Assembly: GCA_021780495.1 (NCBI GenBank)
Contig: JAJXYO010000061.1
Span: 1-44,300, forward strand
DNA from: Deltaproteobacteria bacterium
GTDB lineage: Bacteria > Desulfobacterota > Desulfuromonadia > Geobacterales > Pseudopelobacteraceae
Reading direction: 5' to 3'
DNA length: 44,300 nucleotides
This document shows positions 24,998 to 32,834 of this stretch, piece after piece. The notes under the pieces are model-generated. The model made no database searches, was not told the origin of the DNA, and saw only the letters and a program-made list of their open reading frames with translations. Both the position numbers and the translations under genes were made by a program. Each line of letters starts with the position of its first letter. Within the stretch, counting starts at the first letter, position 1.

Positions 24998-26236
24998 TCA
25001 ACTCCTGCTGTAGCGTTTCTGACGGCTGGGGATTGTTATAGCGACCGCAGTGCCTTCGCCAACGACACTGCGCACGGTGATCGTTCCTTCATGCTCTTCT
25101 ACGATTTTGCGGCACAGGGCCAGCCCCAATCCGGTTCCTCTGGCCTTGGTGGTGAAAAAAGGCTCGAATATCCTGGACAGGTCTTCCGGGCTGATACCGT
25201 GACCGTTGTCGCTCACGGTGACATGTGCATGCCGCATGTCGGCACCTGCCGTTATCCGGACCGTGCCGCCGGCTGGAACAGCCTGAAGCGCATTTTTCAC
25301 AACATTAAGCAGGACTTGAGTCAGCCGGTCCCGGTTGCCATCTATCGGGATGCTTTCCTGACATTCACAGATGATGTTGATCTGAAGCTGTTCAGCCTCC
25401 TGCCGGATCAGTGCTGCTGCATGCCAAACAATCTCGGTCAGGTTCAGTGTGGCCATCGCTTCCCGGTCGCTTTTGGCATAGGAAAGCAGCTCGTTGACGA
25501 GTGTTTCCAACCGGAGAGTTTCCGCTACGATGCGCTGGGCGAAGCCACCATTGCGCTCATCCTGGGGTTTCTTGCTGATTACCTGGGCATACCCTTTGAT
25601 ACCGGCCAACGGGTTTCTGATCTCGTGGGCCAGCATGGCTCCCATCTCACCCAGCTGAGCCAGGCTTTCCCGTCGTGCCATTTCCAGCCGGTGTTGTTCT
25701 TCACGCCTGGTAAAGCGGAAAAGCGCTATCCCCAAAACCCATCCTGCAACGAGAAGGCCGAAGAGGACGATCATATTCAAGCGGGCCCGGCGAATAACAG
25801 TATCCGCTCGATAGGTATGGAGCGTCAAGCGGAGAGCGAGTGTCTCCCCCGGCAGATGCAGGGGGGCGTTGAACTCGTACGCGTTTTCTCCCGTGCGAAG
25901 TCTTATCCGCTGGTTGGTTGTAGCCCCGGTCTGGAACGCGGTCAGGGGCATCGTTCCCTGAAAAGGTGTGCCGATCAGGTCCGGGTTGCTGTGGAAACGG
26001 TATACGCCTTTCTGATCTACCAGGGCAAAAAAAGCTATGTCATGGGTCTGGAATGTGCTCAGACTTTGCAGGGAGGGATCATGGAGGGCGATGTTTTCTA
26101 TGGCGGCGGTGAGAGATAAGGCCAGACCGCGCAGGTTTTCCTCGGCAATCGGACGTGCGCTCAGGTAATTGCTTACGGAAAACCAGGTAAGGGCAACAGA
26201 TAAAAGAATTCCAGACAGGAATACGAGCTTTCTCAT
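24998..26236 (-). CDS. Sensor histidine kinase 1 (ZraS/HydH type)
   Basis: This 412-residue membrane kinase has one span near residues 4-24, a periplasmic sensor region (about 25-150) and a second span at 153-175. The cytoplasmic half carries HisKA with H204 in [11 protein letters not shown], the N box at N315, and ATP lid motifs DNGHG (343-347) and GTGLGL (367-372). The sensor region shares 'HDI-FF-LVD-KGVYRFHSNP-LIGTP' with kinase 2 (32831-34066), so both probably sense related signals. Periplasmic His residues at 65, 82 and 140 could bind metal. It lacks PAS or HAMP. It is coupled to the regulator gene immediately downstream. The 484 bases upstream contain no further gene. Confidence 0.92.
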   Translation of the reverse strand: MRKLVFLSGILLSVALTWFSVSNYLSARPIAEENLRGLALSLTAAIENIALHDPSLQSLSTFQTHDIAFFALVDQKGVYRFHSNPDLIGTPFQGTMPLTAFQTGATTNQRIRLRTGENAYEFNAPLHLPGETLALRLTLHTYRADTVIRRARLNMIVLFGLLVAGWVLGIALFRFTRREEQHRLEMARRESLAQLGEMGAMLAHEIRNPLAGIKGYAQVISKKPQDERNGGFAQRIVAETLRLETLVNELLSYAKSDREAMATLNLTEIVWHAAALIRQEAEQLQINIICECQESIPIDGNRDRLTQVLLNVVKNALQAVPAGGTVRITAGADMRHAHVTVSDNGHGISPEDLSRIFEPFFTTKARGTGLGLALCRKIVEEHEGTITVRSVVGEGTAVAITIPSRQKRYSRS

Positions 26237-26621
26237 TCAGTCTTGTTGATAGAGAACGGCCTGGATCGATTCGCCCCTGATCCGGACCTGTCCAATAATT
26301 TAAACGAGTTAGTCATCGACGATCTCTCCAAGGGCGGCAATCTGGGGTCCGGAATTGTACGGAGTCTTACGGTCGTCTTCTGGTAATCAGGCTCCCTCAA
26401 CGATGCAGAAGGCAACATTTAATCTTGTGCGGAAAGCGTAAGAACGTTAATAACCCCGCATCGATCTTGCCGTGATATCGTTTCGGAGTGGCCCGATCGC
26501 TTTTGTGGTTGCCTGACAAGGCGCAATGGCGACCTGGGAGTCATAGTATCACAATTTCAACAATGCAACAGGGCGACACTCAGATTTTGCCAAAAGTTTC
26601 CTGGTCCGTCTTTCCGGGAAA

Positions 26622-26643
26622 GCAGGCACCACAAGCTGCCTGC
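26622..26643. repeat. Hairpin in the 26237-26720 intergenic region
   Basis: GCAGGCA (26622-26628) and TGCCTGC (26637-26643) form a 7-pair stem. The rest of 26237-26673 has no convincing gene, promoter or repeat; the short frames there lack starts with ribosome binding sites. Confidence 0.4.
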
Positions 26644-26673
26644 CGTTGGTTATGGCTCCTATGCCGTGTGCCG

Positions 26674-26689
26674 AAAAGGGGTGTCCCCC
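26674..26689 (-). terminator. Probable terminator of the outer-membrane protein gene at 26721
   Basis: The minus strand reads GGGG-GACA... as GGGGGACACCCC followed by TTTT, a short G/C stem with a T tract, 32 bases past the stop of the gene at 26721-27539. The adjacent CCCCGTCGAGAGGGG could form an alternative stem. Confidence 0.5.
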
Positions 26690-26720
26690 TCTCGACGGGG
26701 TTATAGCTGATGGGAGAACC

Positions 26721-27539
26721 TCAGAACGAATAACACATGACTAATCCGGCACCATAATCGGGGCTATAGGTAGAAATCCCTTTAACGACGGACCCGATAA
26801 GTGCGGCATGCTGCGTTAGCTGATACTGCATCTTCAACTGGGCCTCCAATACACTTCCTGTCCCATCGCCCGGAGGAGAGGTGCCGCTGATGAGAAATGA
26901 AGAAAATATATCGTTGTTAATGCGGTAGCCAATACCTGCGTTGTAGGTCAAATAGTTTCTGAGTGCGAATTGACTACTCCTTCCCTGCACAGTGTAACCC
27001 GCTTCAACGGATGAATACCACTTGCCAAACCACTTTGATATCTCTACAGCAACCCCCCCATCATACTCGCCGGTTCCCAGAGATTTGTTTTTATCGGCAG
27101 TAGGAAATTTAATAAAGGCCGTGGGATGGACCTGCGGGGTTGAATCCGTATCGGGAACTAACGTATATCCTGCTCTGAGGATGATGTCTCCAAGACCATG
27201 TTCTTCTTGATCTGTGCTGGCTGAGGAGGACGTCGCGGCACTGGTGGTAGTGGCGGCTTGAGATTTATTTATTGAAATTCCGGAAACAATATTTCCGTTG
27301 TTCTGGTAGATGAAAGGGATTTCCAGCGACAGATTCAGGCGTTCGGTTGGGTTGACCGAAACGGCAAACGGGGCGTAAATAGTATCGGTCCGGGCAGAAG
27401 TGCCGTATTTCCCGGAAAAGAACTCAAGGCCTTGTCCGATGGTATATGGAATCTCTTTCGCCTGCACAGCAGAGGGTACTACAATCGTCAACGTCAAAGC
27501 CAACAGGAAAGCGGCTCTTATCCGGAATGCATATCTCAA
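26721..27539 (-). CDS. Putative outer-membrane beta-barrel protein (paralogue of 21460-22386)
   Basis: This 272-residue protein has a signal peptide (MRYAFRIRAAFLLALTLTIV, cleavage near VQA-K). Alternating strands follow, ending LVMCYSF with the terminal Phe of outer-membrane barrels. It is clearly homologous to the 21460-22386 protein over its length, sharing SGKYGT-ARTDTI-APF, TERL-LSLEIP, and PTADKNKSLGTGE-D-G-VEISKWFG. Compared with that protein it lacks the long N-terminal extension and has a different, Ser/Thr/Ala-rich loop (SQAATTSAATSSSASTDQEE). It is a single gene between kinase 1 and the Met/Thr-repeat gene. Upstream there is a sigma-54-like sequence (27578-27592) with one base missing from the spacer. 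Function is unknown; a porin-like role near the metal-stress genes is inferred. Confidence 0.75.
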   Translation of the reverse strand: MRYAFRIRAAFLLALTLTIVVPSAVQAKEIPYTIGQGLEFFSGKYGTSARTDTIYAPFAVSVNPTERLNLSLEIPFIYQNNGNIVSGISINKSQAATTTSAATSSSASTDQEEHGLGDIILRAGYTLVPDTDSTPQVHPTAFIKFPTADKNKSLGTGEYDGGVAVEISKWFGKWYSSVEAGYTVQGRSSQFALRNYLTYNAGIGYRINNDIFSSFLISGTSPPGDGTGSVLEAQLKMQYQLTQHAALIGSVVKGISTYSPDYGAGLVMCYSF

Positions 27540-27577
27540 GGCCGTCTCTCCCGTGTCTCAGCATAATGTTGTGGATC

Positions 27578-27592
27578 TGCAATTCTGTGCCA
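27578..27592 (-). promoter_or_regulatory. Candidate sigma-54-like promoter with shortened spacer
   Basis: Minus-strand TGGCACAGAATTGCA has perfect TGGCAC and TTGCA halves but a GG-to-GC gap of 9 instead of 10 bases. It is 39 bases upstream of the outer-membrane gene start at 27539. It may be weak, or recognised in altered form. Confidence 0.4.
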
Positions 27593-27622
27593 TGTCGTCA
27601 TTACTCCATGCCCCCATCCTGG

Positions 27623-27659
27623 TTTTCATTGCTTCCGACCGGCTGATCGGCAATGAAAA
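27623..27659. repeat. 10-base inverted repeat upstream of 27539
   Basis: TTTTCATTGC (27623-27632) and GCAATGAAAA (27650-27659) are exact inverted copies around a 17-base G/C-rich centre. On position it could be an activator or operator site for the gene starting at 27539, 31 bases upstream of the sigma-54-like sequence. Confidence 0.5.
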
Positions 27660-27673
27660 AAGCTCTATTCAGC

Positions 27674-27729
27674 CAACATAATTACACTCCCCTTCAACAG
27701 AGATGTCTGAGGGGAGTGTAATTATGTTG
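27674..27729. terminator. Perfect 20-base inverted repeat, likely bidirectional terminator
   Basis: CAACATAATTACACTCCCCT (27674-27693) and its exact inverted copy (27710-27729) flank a 16-base loop. It lies 32 bases past the stop of the Met/Thr-repeat gene, which ends at 27761 on the minus strand. A 20-pair stem without a mismatch is exceptional. No T tract follows, but the A/T-rich base of the stem may serve. It could also be a small mobile palindrome. Confidence 0.7.
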
Positions 27730-27760
27730 TGTTGCTGATTGTAGTAATTACCGCAAATTT

Positions 27761-28102
27761 TTACATCATCTTCGTTGCCGTCGACACGGTGGTGGTCGTC
27801 GGCATGGTAGTGGTCGTCGGCATGGTGGTGGTCGTCGGCATGGTGGTTGTTGTCGGCATGGTGGTGGTTGTTGGCATGGTGGTTGTTGTCGGCATGATGG
27901 TGGTTGTCGGCATGGTGGTTGTCGTCGGCATGATGGTGGTCGGCGACATTGTCATCGGCTTGGTCATTGTCATCGGCTTGGTCATCGGTTTGATCATTGT
28001 CATCGGCTTGGTCATTGTCATTGTTGCGGCTGATGCAACGGCGGCAAATGCGGTTAATGCGGCTACAACTGATACGACCTTCACAACTTTCTGTACGTTC
28101 AT
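27761..28102 (-). CDS. Exported Met/Thr/Pro repeat protein under a sigma-54 promoter
   Basis: This 113-residue protein has a signal peptide (MNVQKVVKVVSVVAALTAFA, cleavage near ASA-A). The mature part has almost only Met, Thr, Pro, Lys and Ile. It first has M-T-K-P type repeats (TMTMTKPMTM, KPMTKPMT), then about eight copies of a P-T-T-T-T-M hexapeptide, ending KMM. Ribosome binding site GGAGG is five bases upstream, and a textbook sigma-54 promoter is at 28142-28157. The 46-residue product of 31072-31212 shares its signal peptide and its ending. Regular Met spacing suggests Cu(I)/Ag(I) binding, but no metal data exist in the sequence. The opposite strand is also open (poly-Val), which I treat as a shadow. 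Confidence 0.8.
   Translation of the reverse strand: MNVQKVVKVVSVVAALTAFAAVASAATMTMTKPMTMIKPMTKPMTMTKPMTMSPTTIMPTTTTMPTTTIMPTTTTMPTTTTMPTTTTMPTTTTMPTTTTMPTTTTVSTATKMM
27783..27950. repeat. 18-base tandem repeat encoding PTTTTM
   Basis: About eight to nine 18-base units (plus-strand phase GTGGTGGTCGTCGGCAT, with GTC/GTT and G/T changes) lie within the gene at 27761-28102. Variation between units is mostly silent, indicating selection on the peptide or recent expansion. Confidence 0.85.
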
Positions 28103-28141
28103 AATTTCCTCCGGATGGATTTTAAACTTCTCGCTTGTAAT

Positions 28142-28157
28142 AGCAATGCCGATGCCA
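28142..28157 (-). promoter_or_regulatory. Sigma-54 promoter of the Met/Thr-repeat gene
   Basis: Minus-strand TGGCATCGGCATTGCT matches the -24/-12 consensus, with GG and GC exactly 10 bases apart, 40 bases before the ATG at 28102. It closely resembles the promoter at 31254-31269 (TGGCACCGGCATTGCA): 14 of 16 bases agree. Confidence 0.85.
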
Positions 28158-28308
28158 ATTACCTAGTGAATTGGTATACTATAACTTTAGAGTTTCGTAA
28201 TGGTGATAAGCGCTGGTATTTTAAGATGTTATATTTGCAGGGGCGCGGAAGTAATATGTGTGTTGCCGAATATATGTCTTATCGTATGCAAGCCCGGCTC
28301 GACATCGG

Positions 28309-28344
28309 TGCAATTCCTTGCATCTGGTGTGAACGGTTTTGCAC
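28309..28344. promoter_or_regulatory. Tandem activator sites upstream of the Met/Thr-repeat gene
   Basis: Site one is TGCAA-TTCC-TTGCA (28309-28322). Site two is GTGTGAACGGTTTTGCAC (28327-28344), 4 bases away. Their centres are about 160-180 bases upstream of the -24 element, an ordinary enhancer distance. An almost identical pair occurs at 31422-31457 with the same 4-base separation. Confidence 0.75.
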
Positions 28345-28362
28345 GACATGCCCAATGCAACC

Positions 28363-30822
28363 CTATTTCACGGCAATATTATCCATGATCAGCAATCCAT
28401 TTGAGATTTTCAGGGGAGCGGTGATGGTTGTCCTGCCACTCTTGCTTGTGAATGTACTATTGTAGCCGCCTCTCAATGTTATGATCTTGCCAAGGTTGAA
28501 GGAGAGAGCTTCCGGGAAAGAGATTCCCCAGGTCTCGATGATGGTTCCATTAGGCGCTGGCGCGGCAGGATCGGCCGCCTGGTAAGCTGCCAGGATGGAG
28601 GAGTAGTTGACCGAGTTGCTCAGCACCGAATGCGCTGTGTCGATGGCAAAGGGTGCCGTGACACCTGTGGCACTGTTCATGGTGATGGTGCAGTCACTCA
28701 GGCCACTGCACGCATCGGACCAGCCGGAGAAGAGGGAGTATTGATCCGCAGAGGCGTGAAGTGTGACAGCCGTTCCCCCTGGTATCTGGGCGCTGCAGGT
28801 GGTGTTGCAGACGGTTTGATTCCCTTGGTTGGTAATCGTCACCGAACCGCCTCCGTTTCCGGTCAGGGTAAGGTTGAGAGGGTAGGGTGGAGGTATGGAG
28901 ATGAGCGCCGTAGCACTGGCGATGTTCTGGCCGTCAGGGTTGGTCACTGACACTGTCTGATCGCCGGGTGTTGCCCCGATTGTTGAGATGTTCAGTGTGA
29001 TGTGGGTCGGATCTGTGTAGGTAACACTATTGACTGTTACGCCGCCGGTTACACTGGCGCTGATGTGGTTTGAAAATCCGGTGCCGGGATCAAAGAAGCC
29101 GGACCCGGAGATTGAAGCGCCGGTGATGGTTACGTCAACGGCAGACTGGTTGAGAGAGACTGTTGCCGGCAGTGCCGCGGATGGGGTCGCCGGCGGTGGC
29201 GCGAGGAGTTTCGCCACTCGTACGCCGTAGGAATCAGTCGCGTCGCAGAACTCCTGGATCGTCCAGATCGTCATGTCGTCGTTCGGATCGACACTGGTGT
29301 AGGAATAGTTGCCCCAGCGGCGGCTGCCGTTAGGAATCCCTGTGTCGCCGGGTGGGTTGTAGGCGCTGCTGCTGCTTGTGTAGAGGAGCGGGTTTCCCAT
29401 GGTTCCGAGGGGGTCGCCGGCAAGCCTTCCCGCGGTGCCGGCGTTGATGTATTCGGTAGCGCCGGCCGTGCTGAACCCCATGGCGGCGTGCCCCTGGCCA
29501 GAGACCATGATCGAGGGTATCCAGTAGAAGCGCGGATTGGAAGTCGCGGAATCAAAAACAGTGCCGGACTGCACCACGCTAGGGGTTTGCCCGGTGGCTA
29601 TCCCCTGAAGTTCGTACCAGCGGCTGCCGTTGCGATCCAGTGGAAGTGTCGTTGCATCAGCGGAGCCAGCGGAGTTGACCGCGATGTTATGGGCGGTCCA
29701 GAGCCGGCCGTTGCGCAGGGTTGCGACAACGAGCCGATCATCCAGGGCATCGAGATTGCCGCTTGTACCCCCACTGTTCCCCAGGTGGGGCACGCTCAGG
29801 GGGGCGGACGTCAGGTCTACCGGAATGAGAATATTCGGGGAAATGGTCGGCGTCGTAGCGGGGTTGCTGACCCGGCGCAGCACCAGCTCACCGAAAAGTG
29901 TATTTGACGTGCCGATAAAATACCCCTCGTTTGCGGTTGAATCAAAATTATCCACCCCCTGTGGGCTGACGGGACCTTCGCTGGTCGCGTCCGGAAGCAG
30001 TTTCGGGAATGCCGTGGCTACGATCGGGCCGCTCCCCAGGATGGAACTCTTGCGCACGACATAACCGTCGCTGCTGCTGAACGTTGCAGTCGTTACATCC
30101 GTGCCGCAAAACATGTTGGCGCCTATGTAGAGGGCATTGGCATCGATGCCGAGGGTGGGGTAGTCGATTGAGCAGCCGGAGGGGCTATCGATAAAGAAAT
30201 ACGTGAAGGTTGTTGTCCCGCTGATTACCCCCTGGCTGGCCGCGTCGCTGACCGCTATAAGGATTCGATTGGGGAAACTGGCGTTAATGATAGTCAGAAA
30301 CCAGCGTTGGGTAACACGGTCGTATCGGATGCGCGGGGAGTTCGTATCTGAAGCGTTTCTGACCGCGTCGAAAAAGGTGTTGGTTGAGGTGTTAAGAACC
30401 CCATCGGCAATGCCGGTTGTTTTGTTGAACGTCCTGATGCGTCCATTCAACAGGGCAACGAACTGGGCAGGCCCCGCAGCGCCCATGCTGTCGGGCGGGA
30501 ATAAACTTGTATCAGCGAGTGTGGCAGCAGTGAAATTGACGTTCCCGAGTGTCTGTGAGGCGAAGGAGAGTGCGAGCGGTTGCGCCGCCGGCACCGGGGA
30601 GGCGGCAATGGCAGCAGCACTTTCTTGAGCCATAAGCGCCGTAACGGTCAGCGTAACGCCGCTTGCTCCCGCTACGCTTATGCCCGCAATCTCACCGGTT
30701 GTCGCTCCCATTGCGGCGTGAGTGCTCACAAAGAGCATGACAACATACAGGGCGAGCACTCGTGTTGCTTTATAATATCCTGAAAAGGCTGGTAGATGAT
30801 GTCTGATTCGACTGGTAAGCAT
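28363..30822 (-). CDS. Large secreted multi-domain protein (IPT/InlB-like repeats)
   Basis: This 819-residue exported protein has a long signal region (ends MGA-T, about residue 41). Residues about 80-540 form a Gly/Ser/Thr-rich beta-structured region without known catalytic residues, including FPPDSMGAAGPAQFVALLNG, VPHLGNSGGTSGNLDALDDR and SRRWGNYSYTSVDPNDDMTI. They may be a beta-propeller, since this last pattern is common in bacterial surface proteins. An IPT/TIG or Ig-like domain follows (about 560-660; SGSGFFDPGTGFSNHISASV). Next is an InlB B-repeat-like domain with GNGGGSVTITNQGNQTVCN and GWSDACSGLSDCT, four Cys probably forming disulfides. Ribosome binding site AAGGAG is five bases upstream. 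Function is unknown; cell-surface or extracellular action is likely. Confidence 0.8.
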   Translation of the reverse strand: MLTSRIRHHLPAFSGYYKATRVLALYVVMLFVSTHAAMGATTGEIAGISVAGASGVTLTVTALMAQESAAAIAASPVPAAQPLALSFASQTLGNVNFTAATLADTSLFPPDSMGAAGPAQFVALLNGRIRTFNKTTGIADGVLNTSTNTFFDAVRNASDTNSPRIRYDRVTQRWFLTIINASFPNRILIAVSDAASQGVISGTTTFTYFFIDSPSGCSIDYPTLGIDANALYIGANMFCGTDVTTATFSSSDGYVVRKSSILGSGPIVATAFPKLLPDATSEGPVSPQGVDNFDSTANEGYFIGTSNTLFGELVLRRVSNPATTPTISPNILIPVDLTSAPLSVPHLGNSGGTSGNLDALDDRLVVATLRNGRLWTAHNIAVNSAGSADATTLPLDRNGSRWYELQGIATGQTPSVVQSGTVFDSATSNPRFYWIPSIMVSGQGHAAMGFSTAGATEYINAGTAGRLAGDPLGTMGNPLLYTSSSSAYNPPGDTGIPNGSRRWGNYSYTSVDPNDDMTIWTIQEFCDATDSYGVRVAKLLAPPPATPSAALPATVSLNQSAVDVTITGASISGSGFFDPGTGFSNHISASVTGGVTVNSVTYTDPTHITLNISTIGATPGDQTVSVTNPDGQNIASATALISIPPPYPLNLTLTGNGGGSVTITNQGNQTVCNTTCSAQIPGGTAVTLHASADQYSLFSGWSDACSGLSDCTITMNSATGVTAPFAIDTAHSVLSNSVNYSSILAAYQAADPAAPAPNGTIIETWGISFPEALSFNLGKIITLRGGYNSTFTSKSGRTTITAPLKISNGLLIMDNIAVK

Positions 30823-30986
30823 GGCACTCCTTGCCCAACCCCGGATTATCTGTCTCGTGTCAATTGGTTACCAAGGCGGTGGGTATGGCACGGTGTAGTA
30901 GAGGGTGTCTGTTTTCTGAACGTGTTACGCTGAGAGCTAGGTGACGCAACCATTTCAACCGCATGCTACGCTGTCAGAAATTAAGA

Positions 30987-31015
30987 ACCCCCTCAGCCAT
31001 GCGGTTAGAGGGGGT
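30987..31015 (-). terminator. Terminator of the 46-residue Met-rich gene
   Basis: On the minus strand ACCCCCTC (31015-31008) and GAGGGGGT (30994-30987) form an 8-pair stem with a 13-base loop, followed by TCTTAATTT. It is 57 bases past the stop codon at 31072. Confidence 0.7.
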
Positions 31016-31071
31016 GTCGATCTTACAGCACGGGTGACACTACAAACAGAAGCGAGCTGCAACAATTCCAA

Positions 31072-31212
31072 TTACATCATCGGTTTCGAAAGTGAGGCGG
31101 AACCTGATTCTGTCATGGATCTTTTAACCATTGTCGCGGTTGATGCAATAGCGGCAAAGGCGGTCAACATGGCTACTGCGGCTAATAGCTTTGCAAAATT
31201 CTGTACTTTCAT
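31072..31212 (-). CDS. Small exported Met-rich protein (46 residues), relative of 27761-28102
   Basis: The minus strand encodes MKVQNFAKLLAAVAMLTAFA, then a short mature part with a few Met (MVKRSMTES, LSKPMM) and a TAA at 31072. The signal peptide is nearly the same as that of the 27761-28102 product (both M-x-VQ-x(6-8)-AV/A-A-LTAFAA-AS), and both end in MM, but the hexapeptide repeats are absent here. A textbook sigma-54 promoter (31254-31269) and a tandem activator site (31422-31457) precede it, and a terminator follows. The ribosome binding site is weak (GGGGGT). It therefore looks like a complete, induced mini-gene. Function is unknown; an envelope metal-stress role is inferred from company. 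Confidence 0.78.
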   Translation of the reverse strand: MKVQNFAKLLAAVAMLTAFAAIASTATMVKRSMTESGSASLSKPMM

Positions 31213-31253
31213 TCAGGTACCCCCGGCCTTGATTTTGCTTCATCTTTCATGAT

Positions 31254-31269
31254 TGCAATGCCGGTGCCA
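31254..31269 (-). promoter_or_regulatory. Sigma-54 promoter of the 46-residue gene
   Basis: Minus-strand TGGCACCGGCATTGCA is an almost perfect consensus (TGGCAC-N5-TTGCA), 42 bases before the ATG at 31212. It is the best -24/-12 match in the window. Confidence 0.88.
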
Positions 31270-31396
31270 TATGCTGAGTGAAACGGTTAAGAATGGTTTT
31301 GTTGAAGTGCAGCATGTGTAACTATCGGTTATTTCCAAGTATTAATCTGCAGGATCTGTTTGCGGATACTTTTCAGGTTTTCCGGGTATCTCTGGG

Positions 31397-31415
31397 TTCA
31401 GGTGCATGACCTGAA
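31397..31415. promoter_or_regulatory. Dyad next to the tandem activator sites
   Basis: TTCAGGT-GCATG-ACCTGAA has perfect 7-base arms with a 5-base centre. It lies 7 bases promoter-proximal to the tandem sites at 31422-31457. Its sequence differs from theirs, so it may serve another regulator or be a terminator-like hairpin. Confidence 0.5.
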
Positions 31416-31421
31416 TTCATG

Positions 31422-31457
31422 TGCAATTACTTGCACAAGGTGTGAATGATTTTGCAC
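31422..31457. promoter_or_regulatory. Tandem activator sites upstream of the 46-residue gene
   Basis: Site one is TGCAA-TTAC-TTGCA (31422-31435), extended to a perfect 18-base dyad TGTGCAATTACTTGCACA. Site two is GTGTGAATGATTTTGCAC (31440-31457). The arrangement equals that of 28309-28344. It lies just past the stop codon of activator 2 (31464), about 155-190 bases upstream of the sigma-54 promoter. Confidence 0.78.
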
Positions 31458-31463
31458 AATATG

Positions 31464-32834
31464 CTACTCCTCATTGAGCAGGCCGAACTCTTTCAGCTTG
31501 TATTGAAGGGAGCGGCGAGAAATGTGTAATTCCTCCGCTGCAAGACGGCGGTTACCGTCATGCCGTTCCAGGACTTTGACAATCATCTCTCGTTCCATGG
31601 ATTTGAGCATTTCGCGAGCCTCCATCTTTTCCGGAACGTCCGGTTGCTGCGGCGGTTCGGTCAGGGGGGTGCCCCTGACCAGAAGGTGGGTACACCTGAC
31701 CGTATCCTGTGCCAAGATAACCGCCCGCTCCATGATGTTCTGCAACTCGCGGATGTTGCCGGGCCATGCATAGGAATTCATGCTGGATAAGGCTTCCTGT
31801 TCAATCCCTTTTACCTGTTTATTGTTCTGCCGGCTGAAACGTTGCAGGAAGTAGTCGGCCAATAGCGGTATGCAGTCATAACGTTCACGCAACGGTGGCA
31901 GGTGGATGGGAAACACGTTAAGGCGGTAGAACAGGTCTTCGCGAAAACGCTTATGGGCGACCTCCATACCCAGGTCACGGTTGGTCGCGGCGATGACGCG
32001 CACATCGGCCTTGATCTCCTTGCTGCCACCCACCCGTTCAAAGACACGCTCCTGCAACACCCGCAGCAACTTGGCCTGAAGTGCCAGCGGCATCTCTCCG
32101 ATCTCATCCAGAAAGATAGTACCCCCTTCGGCCAGCTCAAATTTTCCTTTGCGGGCTTGAACCGCCCCGGTAAAGGCGCCTTTTTCATGACCAAACAGTT
32201 CGCTCTCCAACAAGTTCTCCGGTATTGCGGCACAGTTGATCGGGATGAAACTGCCTTTGCCCCTGGGACTCAGCAGATGAATAACCCGCGCAACAAGCTC
32301 CTTGCCGGTTCCGCTCTCGCCGTAAATGAGCACATTCGCGACGGTGACGGCCACATTATGTACCAGCGTGTGCACCGATTCCATGGCCTGTCCTGCGAAG
32401 ATCAGGCTCACGGGCGGAAGCCCGGCGGTTTCAGTCTCACTCGGTGAAAGACAATCTATTCTGCGCGGTTGGCTTTCCAGTGCCCTGTTGACAACTTCCA
32501 GCAAGGCATCCGGGCTTTTGAGCGGTTTGGTGAGGAAATCAAACGCCCCGTTTTTTATGGCCGTCACCGCCTCTTCGACCCTGCCAAATGCGGTCATAAA
32601 AATAAATAGCGGAGGACGTTCTTCCTGCATTGCTTCTTTGAATAGTTCAAACCCGCTTTTGCCAGGCATCTTCAGGTCAGAGATAACCAGATCAAACGGT
32701 TCATCTTGAATCAACTGCAAGCCAGTCAGGCCATCTCCGGCAGTCGCAACCTCGTATCCTTCGTCTTTCAGCACGGTATGCAAAAAGGTCCTGAAGTTTT
32801 TATCATCCTCCACCAGCAGAATTCGTCCTTTCAT
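31464..32834 (-). CDS. Sigma-54-dependent response regulator 2 (NtrC/ZraR type)
   Basis: This 456-residue paralogue of regulator 1 has a receiver with D53 and E9-D10, an AAA+ domain with GESGTGKE and GAFTGA, and a Fis-type HTH at the end ([20 protein letters not shown]). I choose the ATG at 32834 over the earlier 32852. It has an AAGGGGAAGG ribosome binding site and overlaps the kinase stop by ATGA, showing translational coupling. A linker before the HTH is longer and Pro/Gln-rich ([15 protein letters not shown]) compared with regulator 1. Tandem TGCAA-N4-TTGCA sites are just past its stop, and the same pair occurs upstream of the Met/Thr-repeat gene, so it probably controls both small Met-rich genes. 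Confidence 0.93.
   Translation of the reverse strand: MKGRILLVEDDKNFRTFLHTVLKDEGYEVATAGDGLTGLQLIQDEPFDLVISDLKMPGKSGFELFKEAMQEERPPLFIFMTAFGRVEEAVTAIKNGAFDFLTKPLKSPDALLEVVNRALESQPRRIDCLSPSETETAGLPPVSLIFAGQAMESVHTLVHNVAVTVANVLIYGESGTGKELVARVIHLLSPRGKGSFIPINCAAIPENLLESELFGHEKGAFTGAVQARKGKFELAEGGTIFLDEIGEMPLALQAKLLRVLQERVFERVGGSKEIKADVRVIAATNRDLGMEVAHKRFREDLFYRLNVFPIHLPPLRERYDCIPLLADYFLQRFSRQNNKQVKGIEQEALSSMNSYAWPGNIRELQNIMERAVILAQDTVRCTHLLVRGTPLTEPPQQPDVPEKMEAREMLKSMEREMIVKVLERHDGNRRLAAEELHISRRSLQYKLKEFGLLNEE

Noticed and set aside
25091..26119. 342-codon plus-strand frame inside kinase 1
   Set aside because: It is antisense to an intact histidine kinase and has no ribosome binding site.
26233..26418. 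61-codon minus-strand frame upstream of kinase 1
   Set aside because: No start signal and no coding-like composition; it overlaps the kinase start.
27783..27950. Tandem 18-base units considered as a CRISPR array
   Set aside because: Units are directly adjacent with no spacers and stay in frame in a coding gene.
27729..28166. 145-codon plus-strand frame with poly-Val/Gly/Met repeats
   Set aside because: It is the opposite strand of the Met/Thr repeat gene. That gene has the signal peptide, ribosome binding site, sigma-54 promoter and a relative; this one has none.
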